A program made the translations under genes and the position numbers. Below, in pieces: positions 1-7,413 of a DNA stretch of 38,648 nt (within the stretch, counting starts at the first letter, position 1; each line of letters starts with the position of its first letter). The notes beneath the pieces are model-generated. The model had not been told where the DNA came from. It was given only the letters and a program-made list of their open reading frames with translations, and did not search any database. The stretch is taken from positions 1 through 38,648 of the IMG/VR virus record IMGVR_UViG_3300009154_000117; one strand, given 5' to 3'. Origin of the DNA: a virus.

Positions 1-19
1 ATACCGAAAGGAAAATTTA

Positions 20-544
20 ATGAATGCTTTAATGATTGACCTTGAAACGATGTCCACTAGTCCTAGAGCGACTATTTTGACGCTAGGTGCAGTTAAGTTT
101 GATCCATTCACTGATGAATTTTTTGATGAAATGTATATTCGAATTGATATCGAAGAGCAGGAAAAGTTAGGAAGAGAAATTGATCCCAACACCTTGGAGT
201 GGTGGGGCAAGCAAGATCCTGAAATCATGATGGAAGCATTCAGTGATGATGATCGAATTTCACTGAATGAAGCAATGGACCAGTTTCATAAATTTGCATG
301 GGGATGTGATAAAGTATGGTCACATGGAGCAGTATTTGATATTGTTATTATCGAAGACCTTCTGCGCCAGATGGGACGAACTGAACCTTGGAAATTCTGG
401 GACTGTCGAGATACACGAACCTTATTTGATCTCGCTAATCCAGACATGCCACAATCCGCAAAGCACAATGCATTAGAAGACGCAAAGCGACAGGCAATTG
501 GTGTACAAAATGTAATGCGTAAACTAGGGCGTTCTCGAATCTAA
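20..544 (+). CDS. DEDDh-family 3'-5' exonuclease (DexA/Rv2179c-like)
   Basis: A 174-residue protein with the exonuclease layout of the DEDDh (RNase T/DnaQ-like) superfamily: Asp7 and Glu9 in MIDLETMSTSP, Asp107 in the SHGAVFDIVI block, and His149/Asp154 in HNALEDAKRQ. These are the expected metal-binding residues for removing 3'-terminal nucleotides. Phages of the T4 group carry the related DexA; bacteria carry Rv2179c-type exoribonucleases, so DNA or RNA could be the substrate. The start is preceded by AAAGGAAAA. The stop overlaps the next start by one base (TAATG), indicating translational coupling. The window begins just upstream, so its promoter is not visible. Confidence 0.85.
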   Translation: MNALMIDLETMSTSPRATILTLGAVKFDPFTDEFFDEMYIRIDIEEQEKLGREIDPNTLEWWGKQDPEIMMEAFSDDDRISLNEAMDQFHKFAWGCDKVWSHGAVFDIVIIEDLLRQMGRTEPWKFWDCRDTRTLFDLANPDMPQSAKHNALEDAKRQAIGVQNVMRKLGRSRI

Positions 545-798
545 TGGATAAGTCTTGGAAATCTGTCAAGATGCCCATGCGTAAATGGTATATTCTTCAC
601 ACACAACTTGATATTGATTATCCCAAGGTATTAAAGTTTAGAGAACGCACCAAGAACGTCCTAGGATTTACTACACGAGAACAACATTATCGCGATCCTA
701 GTGGTAAAAATTATGAACATCGTATGTGTTTGGATTTTTTTAATGAACCAAAACGTACAATGTTCTTACTAAAGTACGGCGATTATTTAACGGATTGA
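544..798 (+). CDS. Small phage protein, unknown function
   Basis: 84 residues, basic, coupled to the exonuclease by a TAATG overlap. No catalytic motif is visible. The end (EPKRTMFLLKYG) resembles the 'TAMLFAMRWS' type ends of the tiny proteins at 2966-4038, so it may be a distant member of that family with a few extra residues. Function unknown. Confidence 0.7.
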   Translation: MDKSWKSVKMPMRKWYILHTQLDIDYPKVLKFRERTKNVLGFTTREQHYRDPSGKNYEHRMCLDFFNEPKRTMFLLKYGDYLTD

Positions 799-825
799 CT
801 TTACTACGGGAAAAACGCAAGATTT

Positions 826-1221
826 TTAAAGTTTTTGCTGTTTTTCCCAGTCTTCTACGCTACCTGGATACCTAAGAGCCCATACGGCAACAAGCATCAT
901 AGCTATGCCTAATCCTAACACAGCTTTCCAATTGTGAGTAGTGAACCATAATATAACCAAACTTGAATCCATGGTAAGTACCATTGCCCATTTTGCTTTA
1001 GTAGGGAAAATTCTCTTTTCTTTCCAATTAAGCAGAAAAGGTCCAAATAGTCTATGATTCATAATCCAATTGTGCCAACGGTCACTGCTCTTACTAAAGC
1101 AGAATGCTGAACCTACTGTGGGAGTGGACCAGGGAATACCAGGAGTGATGAGTCCGATATAGGCTACACCCAAGAGAACGATACCTAGAGTGAACCACAT
1201 TGCTTTTTTGAATTTGATCAT
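826..1221 (-). CDS. DUF454/YbaN-like inner-membrane protein
   Basis: 131 residues with strongly hydrophobic N-terminal (about 8-30) and C-terminal (about 80-115) segments. Between them lies a block typical of the YbaN/DUF454 family: GLITPGIPWSTP, then FCFSKSSDRWHNWIMNHRLFGP and a basic WKEKRIFPTKAKW stretch. The molecular role of this family is not established. It is convergent with the exonuclease pair and divergent from the metallophosphoesterase, from which it is separated by a sigma70-type promoter. Probably acquired from a bacterial host. Confidence 0.8.
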   Translation of the reverse strand: MIKFKKAMWFTLGIVLLGVAYIGLITPGIPWSTPTVGSAFCFSKSSDRWHNWIMNHRLFGPFLLNWKEKRIFPTKAKWAMVLTMDSSLVILWFTTHNWKAVLGLGIAMMLVAVWALRYPGSVEDWEKQQKL

Positions 1222-1239
1222 TGCATTGTATTTATAGAA

Positions 1240-1268
1240 TTGACATTAACATGATTTTATTATATAAT
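1240..1268 (+). promoter_or_regulatory. Sigma70-type promoter for the metallophosphoesterase
   Basis: TTGACA (1240-1245), 17 nt, TATAAT (1263-1268): a full consensus match 39 nt upstream of the ATG at 1307. Confidence 0.8.
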
Positions 1269-1306
1269 GTATCATAGTAAATTTAAATCATTTCTTAGGA
1301 CGTAAA

Positions 1307-2173
1307 ATGAAAATTAATCTTGTATCAGACCTGCATATCAATGTGCGAGACATAGAACTACCTGGCGGCGATGTATTAATCATCGCCGGCGACTGCATGG
1401 AAGCAGGTCATCTTCGTCTAGCAGAAAACGCAGGCAAGAATGTGTTTATGGCTGATCGATATCGGAGATTTGCATCAGAGGAAATGACAAAATATCGTAA
1501 GGTAGTATATATCATGGGTAATCATGAGCATTATCACAATACATTTGAAACTACCTATGATTGGATTTCTAAAATTCTTCCTGATAATGTCCATTTTCTT
1601 GACAACGATAATGTGCAAATTGATGATGTATATTTCTGGGGAGGAACGATGTGGACTGATATGCACCGTCGTTGTCCAATTACCACTACACAGGTAGGCA
1701 TGATGATGAATGATTTTCATTTGATTCGTTATGAGGATTCTAAGCGTGTGAATAATTATTGGACAAATAAATTCACTCCTCATTGTGCGATTCAGGAAAA
1801 TACTTTTGCTGTTCAACAGTTGAGTAACTTTCTTGCCGATCACCGAGACGACAAGGTGGTTGTAGTTAGTCATCATGCTCCTACTTCTCAAAGTGTTAAT
1901 GAAAAGTATCGCTCTGAGTATTATCTAAATGGTGGCTATCATAATCACCTCCAGGATCTTATCATGGACAATCCTCAAATCAAACTGTTCGTACACGGAC
2001 ATATGCATGACCCAGTTCGATACTATGTCGGAGATACATTAGTAGCATGTAATCCTCGTGGATATGCAGGATATGAAAAACAGTCTGAAAATTATGCCCA
2101 GAAGGAGATTGATCTCAATAACTTACCGAGTAAGGATGAAGTTGAAAATGATAGGGACTGGATTAACCCTTAG
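1307..2173 (+). CDS. Calcineurin-like metallophosphoesterase
   Basis: 288 residues carrying all five blocks of the binuclear metallophosphoesterase fold: DLH (8-10), GDC (28-30), GNHEH (71-75), SHH (188-190) and HGHMH (230-234). The family hydrolyses phosphomonoesters or diesters of proteins, nucleotides or nucleic acids; the substrate here cannot be told. RBS-like TAGGA lies upstream, and a consensus promoter at 1240-1268 suggests early expression from host polymerase. The last 11 bp overlap the convergent GIY-YIG gene, so the two cannot be fully transcribed together without antisense overlap. Confidence 0.9.
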   Translation: MKINLVSDLHINVRDIELPGGDVLIIAGDCMEAGHLRLAENAGKNVFMADRYRRFASEEMTKYRKVVYIMGNHEHYHNTFETTYDWISKILPDNVHFLDNDNVQIDDVYFWGGTMWTDMHRRCPITTTQVGMMMNDFHLIRYEDSKRVNNYWTNKFTPHCAIQENTFAVQQLSNFLADHRDDKVVVVSHHAPTSQSVNEKYRSEYYLNGGYHNHLQDLIMDNPQIKLFVHGHMHDPVRYYVGDTLVACNPRGYAGYEKQSENYAQKEIDLNNLPSKDEVENDRDWINP

Positions 2174-2840
2174 GTAATCTACCCCTATCAAAACTTTGAT
2201 CAGGTGGAGAGATTGACATTGTTTCAATCTCTCCATTATTCCACCAACAAAAACCTTTAGAATGACCAGTCTTATTAACGCCATTGAATGGATTAAGGCG
2301 CCCCTTTAAAAATGTTTCTGGAATTGGATCTGATTTAAAAATCATCATTTCAACAACTCCGTTATTAACCCAATATTTGGATTTGTTAATCTGGGCACCG
2401 AGTCTTGCGCCGACATTATTAAATTTTAATCGACCTAGTTTATAATCATCAGATGGTGGAATCTCACAATGCAATTGATCACATCCATTATTCCACCATC
2501 GAGCTTTTTTCTTTTGTTTGGCAAATTCCAACATTGCAGTTTGGAAGTTTTCACACATACTAGTGTCTCCACCATCGCCAGTTTCTTCTTTTAGGTTAGC
2601 CCACTCTTTGCTTTTGACTACATTCCATAATTTGCTATAATACAAACCCCATTCTTTTAATTCTTCTTTAGAAGAACATTCTTTAATGATTTCTGTAGTT
2701 ACATCGTATCCGTGCTTTTTTATGTGATTTGTCCAGTAAGACCCTGAACCTTGATATAAATGAGGATCTAACGATTGAGTTTTTCCGAGATACTTCAAAC
2801 CAGTTTTATTATGAGTTTTGACGTACAAATAAATAGTCAT
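2163..2840 (-). CDS. GIY-YIG-like homing endonuclease with WxNNG repeats
   Basis: 225 residues. The N-terminus (IYLYVKTHNKTGLKYLGKT, then YQGSGSYWTNH) matches the phage-type GIY-YIG nuclease domain, with Tyr, Lys and Gly positions conserved. The C-terminal half has three related repeats of the pattern WWNNG...PP/DP...G-RL at about residues 117-136, 155-178 and 197-222, as in DNA-binding tails of phage homing enzymes. It is free-standing, with no intron in the neighbour. The second GIY-YIG gene (24369-24899) shares the N-terminal domain and a similar structured leader. Confidence 0.85.
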   Translation of the reverse strand: MTIYLYVKTHNKTGLKYLGKTQSLDPHLYQGSGSYWTNHIKKHGYDVTTEIIKECSSKEELKEWGLYYSKLWNVVKSKEWANLKEETGDGGDTSMCENFQTAMLEFAKQKKKARWWNNGCDQLHCEIPPSDDYKLGRLKFNNVGARLGAQINKSKYWVNNGVVEMMIFKSDPIPETFLKGRLNPFNGVNKTGHSKGFCWWNNGEIETMSISPPDQSFDRGRLPKG

Positions 2841-2909
2841 GCTGATAGTTCCTTTACAACTGTTAGAGCAGGCAGATGTTGGCGCATCGTGGTCTGCATT
2901 TTTATTTAT
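2841..2909 (-). promoter_or_regulatory. Structured leader with late-type box for the GIY-YIG gene
   Basis: On the minus strand an ATAAATA box (2903-2909) is followed by a hairpin: outer stem TCTGC/GCAGA (2893-2897 with 2872-2876), inner pairs GATG/CATC (2875-2878 with 2885-2888). CTCTAAC lies between the hairpin and the start. The leader at 24900-24965 has the same order of elements with a different outer stem. Confidence 0.6.
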
Positions 2910-2911
2910 GC

Positions 2912-2940
2912 TTGATTATTATTAAGGGTTGTGTTATAAT
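2912..2940 (+). promoter_or_regulatory. Sigma70-type promoter for the tiny-protein operon
   Basis: TTGATT (2912-2917), 17 nt, TATAAT (2935-2940), 25 nt before the ATG at 2966. Confidence 0.65.
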
Positions 2941-2965
2941 AAATTTAAATTAATTGAGGTATGAC

Positions 2966-3145
2966 ATGATTGAAATTAGAATTTCTGGAGAGCCTTGTGT
3001 ATGGTCCAAAGCATGTACCTGGCTTAAAGATCAAGGTAACGAGCATATTGAAGATTATGTTTCTATGTTACTAGGACACCGAGAATTTTTATTTAAAATT
3101 AAAGACCCGAAAACTGCAATGTTATTTGCGATGCGTTGGTCATAA
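2966..3145 (+). CDS. Tiny phage protein with C-terminal MLFAMRWS motif
   Basis: 59 residues. The ATG at 2966 is chosen because GAGGT lies 6 nt upstream; an in-frame TTG at 2954 has no comparable site. It ends KDPKTAMLFAMRWS. The downstream neighbours end in very similar sequence (FFTLRWS, MFALKWS), so these look like related small proteins of one operon. The tail is amphipathic (hydrophobic plus Trp/Arg), suggesting a shared partner or surface. Function unknown. Confidence 0.7.
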   Translation: MIEIRISGEPCVWSKACTWLKDQGNEHIEDYVSMLLGHREFLFKIKDPKTAMLFAMRWS

Positions 3146-3146
3146 C

Positions 3147-3443
3147 ATGAAGTACAAATTTATCGGTTGGTGCCGTGAAGATACTAGTGATAAAGTATGG
3201 GGTGTAATACCTCTCAAAGAAAATATGCAGTCTATAAACACATATGTAATCTTCTGGGGTCGTAGAGGCAATAAATTGCAAACTAAGATCCTAGAAGATT
3301 CTACTTGGGGGATTAGGGACAAGATTGATTCCAAGAAGACTAGGGGATATATTGAAGTTGATACCACACATCTCGGTGATCTATATCCCGAGTTCGAAAG
3401 TGATTTAAGTAAAACCGCAATGTGGGCGATGTTAAAAATATGA
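3147..3443 (+). CDS. Small protein with WGR-like segment
   Basis: 98 residues; ATG one base after the previous stop. The stretch TYVIFWGRRGNKLQTKI resembles the WGR domain core found in PARP-like and stand-alone bacterial proteins, where it binds nucleic acid. The end SKTAMWAMLKI resembles the C-terminal motif of its neighbours. The WGR call rests on this short core and is tentative. It is embedded in an operon of tiny proteins and overlaps the next gene by ATGA. Confidence 0.65.
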   Translation: MKYKFIGWCREDTSDKVWGVIPLKENMQSINTYVIFWGRRGNKLQTKILEDSTWGIRDKIDSKKTRGYIEVDTTHLGDLYPEFESDLSKTAMWAMLKI

Positions 3444-3631
3444 CAATTGCGTTTGGATATAATATAACATACCACATCATAGAACTTAATTCACGCCTCG
3501 GTTCCCTCCAGACGACATGGTTAAAAAACAACTTCGGCGATGGCAAAGACGGCCGATGGCTATACCGTCATCCGAGATTGTATTTTAAAAACTCTAAAGA
3601 TCATATATTTTTTACTTTGAGATGGTCATGA
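3440..3631 (+). CDS. Tiny phage protein with C-terminal FFTLRWS motif
   Basis: 63 residues, starting at the ATGA that overlaps the previous stop; the in-frame codon at 3422 would lie inside the upstream gene. Ends SKDHIFFTLRWS, matching the C-terminal pattern of the genes at 2966 and 3628. No other motif recognised. Confidence 0.65.
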   Translation: MTIAFGYNITYHIIELNSRLGSLQTTWLKNNFGDGKDGRWLYRHPRLYFKNSKDHIFFTLRWS

Positions 3632-4038
3632 ATATTCAGAATCTAAAAGAGCGGTGGAAAGGATGGAAAGAAAAACGCTTTCTTGAAAACTACGGCTGCA
3701 AGACCTGGCGCGAATATGAAATCAAGTATGATTCCGACTACAATCCCCGTGGCAATAGATTAAAGAAAGATCAATATCACGGCTACTCTCACGTTTATAT
3801 AATGGATCGTATACCAGATTCATTCCAGGCATGGAATTATCATTTTACAGTAACAGAAATTGCTAAATGGTGTGAAAGTAATTGTCGAGGCAAATGGAGG
3901 CACGACTGGCATCGTATTATTGAAGATGTTTGGGAAGATGGTGAGTGGAACGAGAATGGAATCTCAGGACTAGATGCCGTGTGTTTTGCGTTTAAAGATA
4001 GTCGAGACTTTACTATGTTTGCATTAAAATGGTCATAA
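3628..4038 (+). CDS. Small phage protein with C-terminal MFALKWS motif
   Basis: 136 residues starting at an ATGA overlap (ATG 3628); an ATG six bases earlier is the alternative. The N-terminus is highly charged (LKERWKGWKEKRFLENYG), followed by Tyr/Trp-rich sequence. The end FKDSRDFTMFALKWS matches the C-terminal motif of its upstream neighbours. Last gene of the promoter-2912 operon. Function unknown. Confidence 0.7.
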   Translation: MNIQNLKERWKGWKEKRFLENYGCKTWREYEIKYDSDYNPRGNRLKKDQYHGYSHVYIMDRIPDSFQAWNYHFTVTEIAKWCESNCRGKWRHDWHRIIEDVWEDGEWNENGISGLDAVCFAFKDSRDFTMFALKWS

Positions 4039-4068
4039 AGAAATATTTACAGTTAATGATTTTTCGTG

Positions 4069-4076
4069 TATAAATA
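4069..4076 (+). promoter_or_regulatory. Late promoter box upstream of dnaK
   Basis: TATAAATA, identical to the T4 late-promoter core, 59 nt before the dnaK ATG. No -35 element is needed for this class. Confidence 0.6.
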
Positions 4077-4080
4077 TATT

Positions 4081-4105
4081 TGTAAAATGCCTTAGGGGTT
4101 TTACA
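4081..4105 (+). promoter_or_regulatory. Hairpin in the dnaK leader
   Basis: TGTAAAA (4081-4087) pairs with TTTTACA (4099-4105) around the 11-nt loop TGCCTTAGGGG. It is followed by TCTTGCTT and an AAGGAGA ribosome site. The hsp20 leader has an 11-nt loop TGCCTAATGGG and the same TCTTGCTT with a different stem, suggesting a shared regulatory RNA element. Confidence 0.6.
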
Positions 4106-4134
4106 TTTCTTGCTTATAAAAAGGAGAACAACAA

Positions 4135-6021
4135 ATGAGCAAAAAGAACGTCGTAATCGGCGTGGACTTAGGAACCACAAATAGTTGCGTAGCCATCATT
4201 GAAAATGGCAAAACTAAGATTATTGAAAATAGCGAAGGCGGTCGCACAACACCGTCGATTGTTGCATACACTAAGGACGAGATCCTAGTTGGAGCAACTG
4301 CAAAGCGTCAAGCTGTTACAAATCCCAAAAATACAATTTATGCTGCAAAGCGACTAATTGGCAGAACCTTCAACGAAGATGCTGTTCAAAAAGACATCAA
4401 CTTGATGCCTTACAAGATTATCAAGGCGGATAACGGAGATGCCTGGGTAGAAGCCAATGATGAAAAGCTAGCTCCGCCACAAATTTCTGCCGAAGTTCTA
4501 CGCAAAATGAAGCAGACTGCCGAAGACTATCTAGGGCAAACTGTAACACAAGCTGTTATTACAGTTCCAGCTTACTTCAATGATAGTCAACGTCAGGCAA
4601 CCAAGGACGCCGGTAAAATTGCTGGCCTTGAAGTTTTGCGTATTATCAATGAGCCAACTGCTGCTGCGCTTGCTTACGGAGTTGACAAGACTGACAACAA
4701 GGATCGAAAGGTTGCAGTGTTTGACCTCGGAGGAGGAACATTTGACGTTTCCATTATTGAAATTGCAGATGTTGATGGCGAAAAGCAGATTGAAGTGTTG
4801 TCTACTAACGGTGATACTTTCCTAGGCGGTGAAGACTTTGATCAGCGATTAATGGATCATCTAGTGTCAGAGTTTAAGAAAGACTCAGGTATTGATTTGA
4901 CCAAGGACATGATGGCACTACAGCGTCTTAAGGATGCTGCCGAAAAGGCCAAGATTGAATTGTCAAGTTCTCAGTCAACATCGGTGAATCTACCTTACGT
5001 CACTGCTGACGCAACTGGACCTAAGCACCTAGACGTTTCTATTACTCGTGCCAAGTTTGAAGCACTAGTTGACGATTTGATCAAACGCTCAATTGAGCCT
5101 TGTAAGGTTGCACTAAAGGATGCCAAGATTTCTGCTTCTGATATTGATGAAGTGATTCTTGTTGGCGGTCAGACTCGTATGCCTAAGGTACAAGAAGCAG
5201 TTGAAAAGTTATTTGGAAAAGCTCCTCGTCGTGATGTGAATCCTGATGAAGCAGTTGCAGCTGGCGCAGCAATTCAAGGCGCTGTATTGGCAGGTGACCG
5301 CAATGACGTGTTACTTCTAGATGTTATTCCTCTAAGTCTTGGTATTGAAACTTCAGGTGGCATCTTTGCTAAGTTGATTGAAAAGAATACTACGATTCCT
5401 GCAAAGAAGTCGCAGGTGTTCTCCACTGCCGAGGATAATCAGCCAGCAGTGACTATCAAGGTAAGCCAGGGCGAGCGTGAACTTGCACAGTACAACAAGA
5501 TGCTGGGAGTTTTTGATCTTGACGGTATCCCACCGGCGCGTCGTGGCACTCCGCAAATTGAAGTAACGTTTGATGTTGACGCAAATGGTATCATGAAGAT
5601 TTCTGCCAAGGACAAGGGCACCGGCAAGGAAAACAATATCACAATTAAGAGTGATTCTGGCCTCAGTGAAGAAGAGATTGCTCGTATGGTCAAGGAAGCA
5701 GAAGATAATGCAGAAGCTGACAAGACCGCTCGTGAACTCATTGAAACAAAGAATCGTGCAGAAAGTCAAGTTGATTCTATTCGCAAGGATCTAGAAGAAA
5801 CAACACTTGAAGACGATGCCAAGACCAAGATCGAAGAAGCATGTGTTGCTGTTGAAGAAGCTGTCAAGAGTGACGACAAGGATGCAATTACACAAAAGCT
5901 TAGTGATCTAGGTGTAGCAAGTCAGCCACTGTACGAAGCAATGGCACAGAAAGAAGCAGATGCAAATCCTTCATCCGACGGTGAAGAGGTTGTTGATGCA
6001 GAGTTTACAGAAGCACAATAA
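4135..6021 (+). CDS. dnaK: Hsp70 chaperone DnaK
   Basis: 628 residues, essentially the full length of bacterial DnaK (638 in E. coli). The ATPase domain is intact: [11 protein letters not shown] (7-17), the [15 protein letters not shown] block, [24 protein letters not shown] and [10 protein letters not shown]. The substrate-binding domain ([18 protein letters not shown]) and lid are present, ending in the typical [10 protein letters not shown]. It folds client proteins in ATP cycles with DnaJ and GrpE, neither of which is seen here, so it probably borrows the host co-chaperones. A strong AAGGAGA site and a late-type box suggest high late expression, for example for virion assembly. A complete DnaK is uncommon in phages. 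Confidence 0.97.
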   Translation: MSKKNVVIGVDLGTTNSCVAIIENGKTKIIENSEGGRTTPSIVAYTKDEILVGATAKRQAVTNPKNTIYAAKRLIGRTFNEDAVQKDINLMPYKIIKADNGDAWVEANDEKLAPPQISAEVLRKMKQTAEDYLGQTVTQAVITVPAYFNDSQRQATKDAGKIAGLEVLRIINEPTAAALAYGVDKTDNKDRKVAVFDLGGGTFDVSIIEIADVDGEKQIEVLSTNGDTFLGGEDFDQRLMDHLVSEFKKDSGIDLTKDMMALQRLKDAAEKAKIELSSSQSTSVNLPYVTADATGPKHLDVSITRAKFEALVDDLIKRSIEPCKVALKDAKISASDIDEVILVGGQTRMPKVQEAVEKLFGKAPRRDVNPDEAVAAGAAIQGAVLAGDRNDVLLLDVIPLSLGIETSGGIFAKLIEKNTTIPAKKSQVFSTAEDNQPAVTIKVSQGERELAQYNKMLGVFDLDGIPPARRGTPQIEVTFDVDANGIMKISAKDKGTGKENNITIKSDSGLSEEEIARMVKEAEDNAEADKTARELIETKNRAESQVDSIRKDLEETTLEDDAKTKIEEACVAVEEAVKSDDKDAITQKLSDLGVASQPLYEAMAQKEADANPSSDGEEVVDAEFTEAQ

Positions 6022-6034
6022 TTCTATATAATAC

Positions 6035-6061
6035 GTGCGTGGTGCCTAATGGGCCACGCAC
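6035..6061 (+). promoter_or_regulatory. Hairpin between dnaK and hsp20
   Basis: GTGCGTGG (6035-6042) pairs with CCACGCAC (6054-6061), loop TGCCTAATGGG. It is followed by TCTTGCTTTTTAAGGAGA, which mirrors the dnaK leader. It could be a processing or regulatory site; there is no clear run of T for termination. A TATAAT-like sequence sits just 5' of it. Confidence 0.6.
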
Positions 6062-6088
6062 ATATCTTGCTTTTTAAGGAGAAAAAAT

Positions 6089-6514
6089 ATGAGTCGTGAT
6101 GTAATTCGTTTTGATACTAGTGCGCTAAGTCGCACCCTTGTAGGAATTGACCAAATCTTTAATGATTTTGAAAGTCGATTTGCTAATCAAATTCAAAATA
6201 ATTATCCTCCACATAATGTCATCAAGGTTGATGAAGATCATTATGAAATTGAACTAGCAGTTGCTGGATTTGCACGAGAGGAAATTGAGCTTACAGTCCA
6301 AGACAGTCATTTGATTGTTACAGGTACTAAAACGTTCGACAATACCGCAGAGTACATTTATCGAGGTCTTGCTTTTAGAAATTTTGAGAGATATTTTAGG
6401 CTTACAAATTTTCTAGAAGTCACCGATGCACAGATCGAAAATGGACTTCTAAAGATTAGTTTAGTTCGCAATGTTCCCGAGGCCATGTTGCCAAAGAAAA
6501 TTGATATTAAGTAA
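6089..6514 (+). CDS. Small heat-shock protein Hsp20 (IbpA-like)
   Basis: 141 residues with an alpha-crystallin domain from about residue 36 to 130: HYEIELAVAGFAREEIELTVQDSHLIVTG followed by YIYRGLAFRNFERYFRLTNFLEV and an ENGLLKISLVR strand, matching the IbpA/IbpB class. Such proteins bind unfolding proteins and hand them to DnaK, the gene immediately upstream. A similar hairpin leader with the same loop as dnaK's suggests co-regulation. Marine T4-like phages often carry Hsp20. Confidence 0.93.
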   Translation: MSRDVIRFDTSALSRTLVGIDQIFNDFESRFANQIQNNYPPHNVIKVDEDHYEIELAVAGFAREEIELTVQDSHLIVTGTKTFDNTAEYIYRGLAFRNFERYFRLTNFLEVTDAQIENGLLKISLVRNVPEAMLPKKIDIK

Positions 6515-6520
6515 TTCATA

Positions 6521-6546
6521 TAGTGTGGAAGAATTCTTCCACACTA
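6521..6546 (+). terminator. Perfect 26-nt palindrome after hsp20
   Basis: Thirteen-base inverted arms centred on GAATTC (6521-6533 with 6534-6546), TAGTGTGGAAGAA and its complement. It has no T tract, so it may be a transcript-end stabiliser or RNase III-type site rather than an intrinsic terminator. Confidence 0.5.
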
Positions 6547-6577
6547 TTAAATATATAGATAACAGATAGGATTCATC

Positions 6578-6880
6578 ATGGCAGATACCATTACCAAAAT
6601 CAAAGATACCACTAAAATCACTTTACAAGCTCCTGACAAATTCAAGGTAGTTTTTTATAATGATGATTCTACCCCTATGGACTTTGTAATAGCAGTATTG
6701 ATGAAGATTTTTAGGCATTCTGAATCGGTAGCAGAAACTCTAACTATGAAGATTCACAATGAGGGCAAAGCAGTGGCTGGAGTATATGCATACGAAATTG
6801 CAGAACAAAAAGGCATGGAAACTACGAATTTTGCCAGACAGAATGGTTATCCTCTGGTTGTCAAGGTAGAATCTGAATGA
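6578..6880 (+). CDS. clpS: ClpS adaptor protein
   Basis: 100 residues with the ClpS core: FKVVFYNDDSTPMDFVIAVL, where the NDD...TPMDFV residues form the N-degron pocket and ClpA contact, followed by MKIHNEGKAVAGVY and a C-terminal strand LVVKVE. ClpS delivers N-end-rule substrates to ClpAP and blocks other substrates, so the phage copy could redirect host proteolysis. RBS GATAGGA upstream. The stop overlaps the heme oxygenase start (ATGA), tying expression of the two. Confidence 0.9.
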   Translation: MADTITKIKDTTKITLQAPDKFKVVFYNDDSTPMDFVIAVLMKIFRHSESVAETLTMKIHNEGKAVAGVYAYEIAEQKGMETTNFARQNGYPLVVKVESE

Positions 6881-7413
6881 GTCTCAAGGAAATAACCCGA
6901 GATAAACATACAGAAGCAGAATCTACCACCTTCATGAAGGCGGTATTTGCAGGCAAAATGCCTCTTGAAGTTTGGGGCAATTGGACCTACAACAGAATGA
7001 TTTTTTATGGAGCAATTGAATCTAAGTGTCATGCCTTTGGTTATCTTAAGGACATGCAGGGAATTGATCGTGCATATTGGCTTTATGAAGATTTCAAGGA
7101 CATTTCAAAACGAGTAACGGTTGACACTAGAGTTCTTTCACCTGTTGTTGAATATAGACAGTATTTGTTAGATTTGTCACCTGATAAAATTCTTGCTCAT
7201 CTTTACACATGGCATATGGGTGATCTATATGGTGGCCAGATGATCAAGAAGTTGATCGATTCTCCACATCGTAGTTTACAGTTTGATAGAGTTGATTGGC
7301 TCAGAGCAGGACTTCGTGCAAAACTAAATGATAGTCTAGGCGACGAGGCCGTTTGTGCATTTAACTGGGCAATTCGAATTATGAACGAATACGATAATGT
7401 CTTTGATTTTTGA
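6877..7413 (+). CDS. ho1: Heme oxygenase (HO1-type)
   Basis: 178 residues. The proximal heme ligand is His11 in RDKHTEAE, and the distal helix is recognisable as YTWHMGDLYGGQMIKK, corresponding to the GD-SGGQ block of bacterial and cyanophage HO1. It opens heme to biliverdin IXalpha with release of iron and CO, using reduced ferredoxin. Overlapped by clpS at its start (ATGA) and by the bilin reductase at its end (17 bp), so the two bilin-pathway genes form one translational unit. Confidence 0.92.
   Translation: MSLKEITRDKHTEAESTTFMKAVFAGKMPLEVWGNWTYNRMIFYGAIESKCHAFGYLKDMQGIDRAYWLYEDFKDISKRVTVDTRVLSPVVEYRQYLLDLSPDKILAHLYTWHMGDLYGGQMIKKLIDSPHRSLQFDRVDWLRAGLRAKLNDSLGDEAVCAFNWAIRIMNEYDNVFDF

Noticed and set aside
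3147-3443. PARP-type polymerase because of the WGR-like core
   Set aside because: The protein is only 98 residues and has no catalytic domain.
4135-6021. DnaK as evidence that the window is a bacterial chromosome
   Set aside because: Neighbours (homing endonucleases, tiny overlapping genes, tRNA island, late boxes) are phage-like and the usual grpE/dnaJ context is absent.
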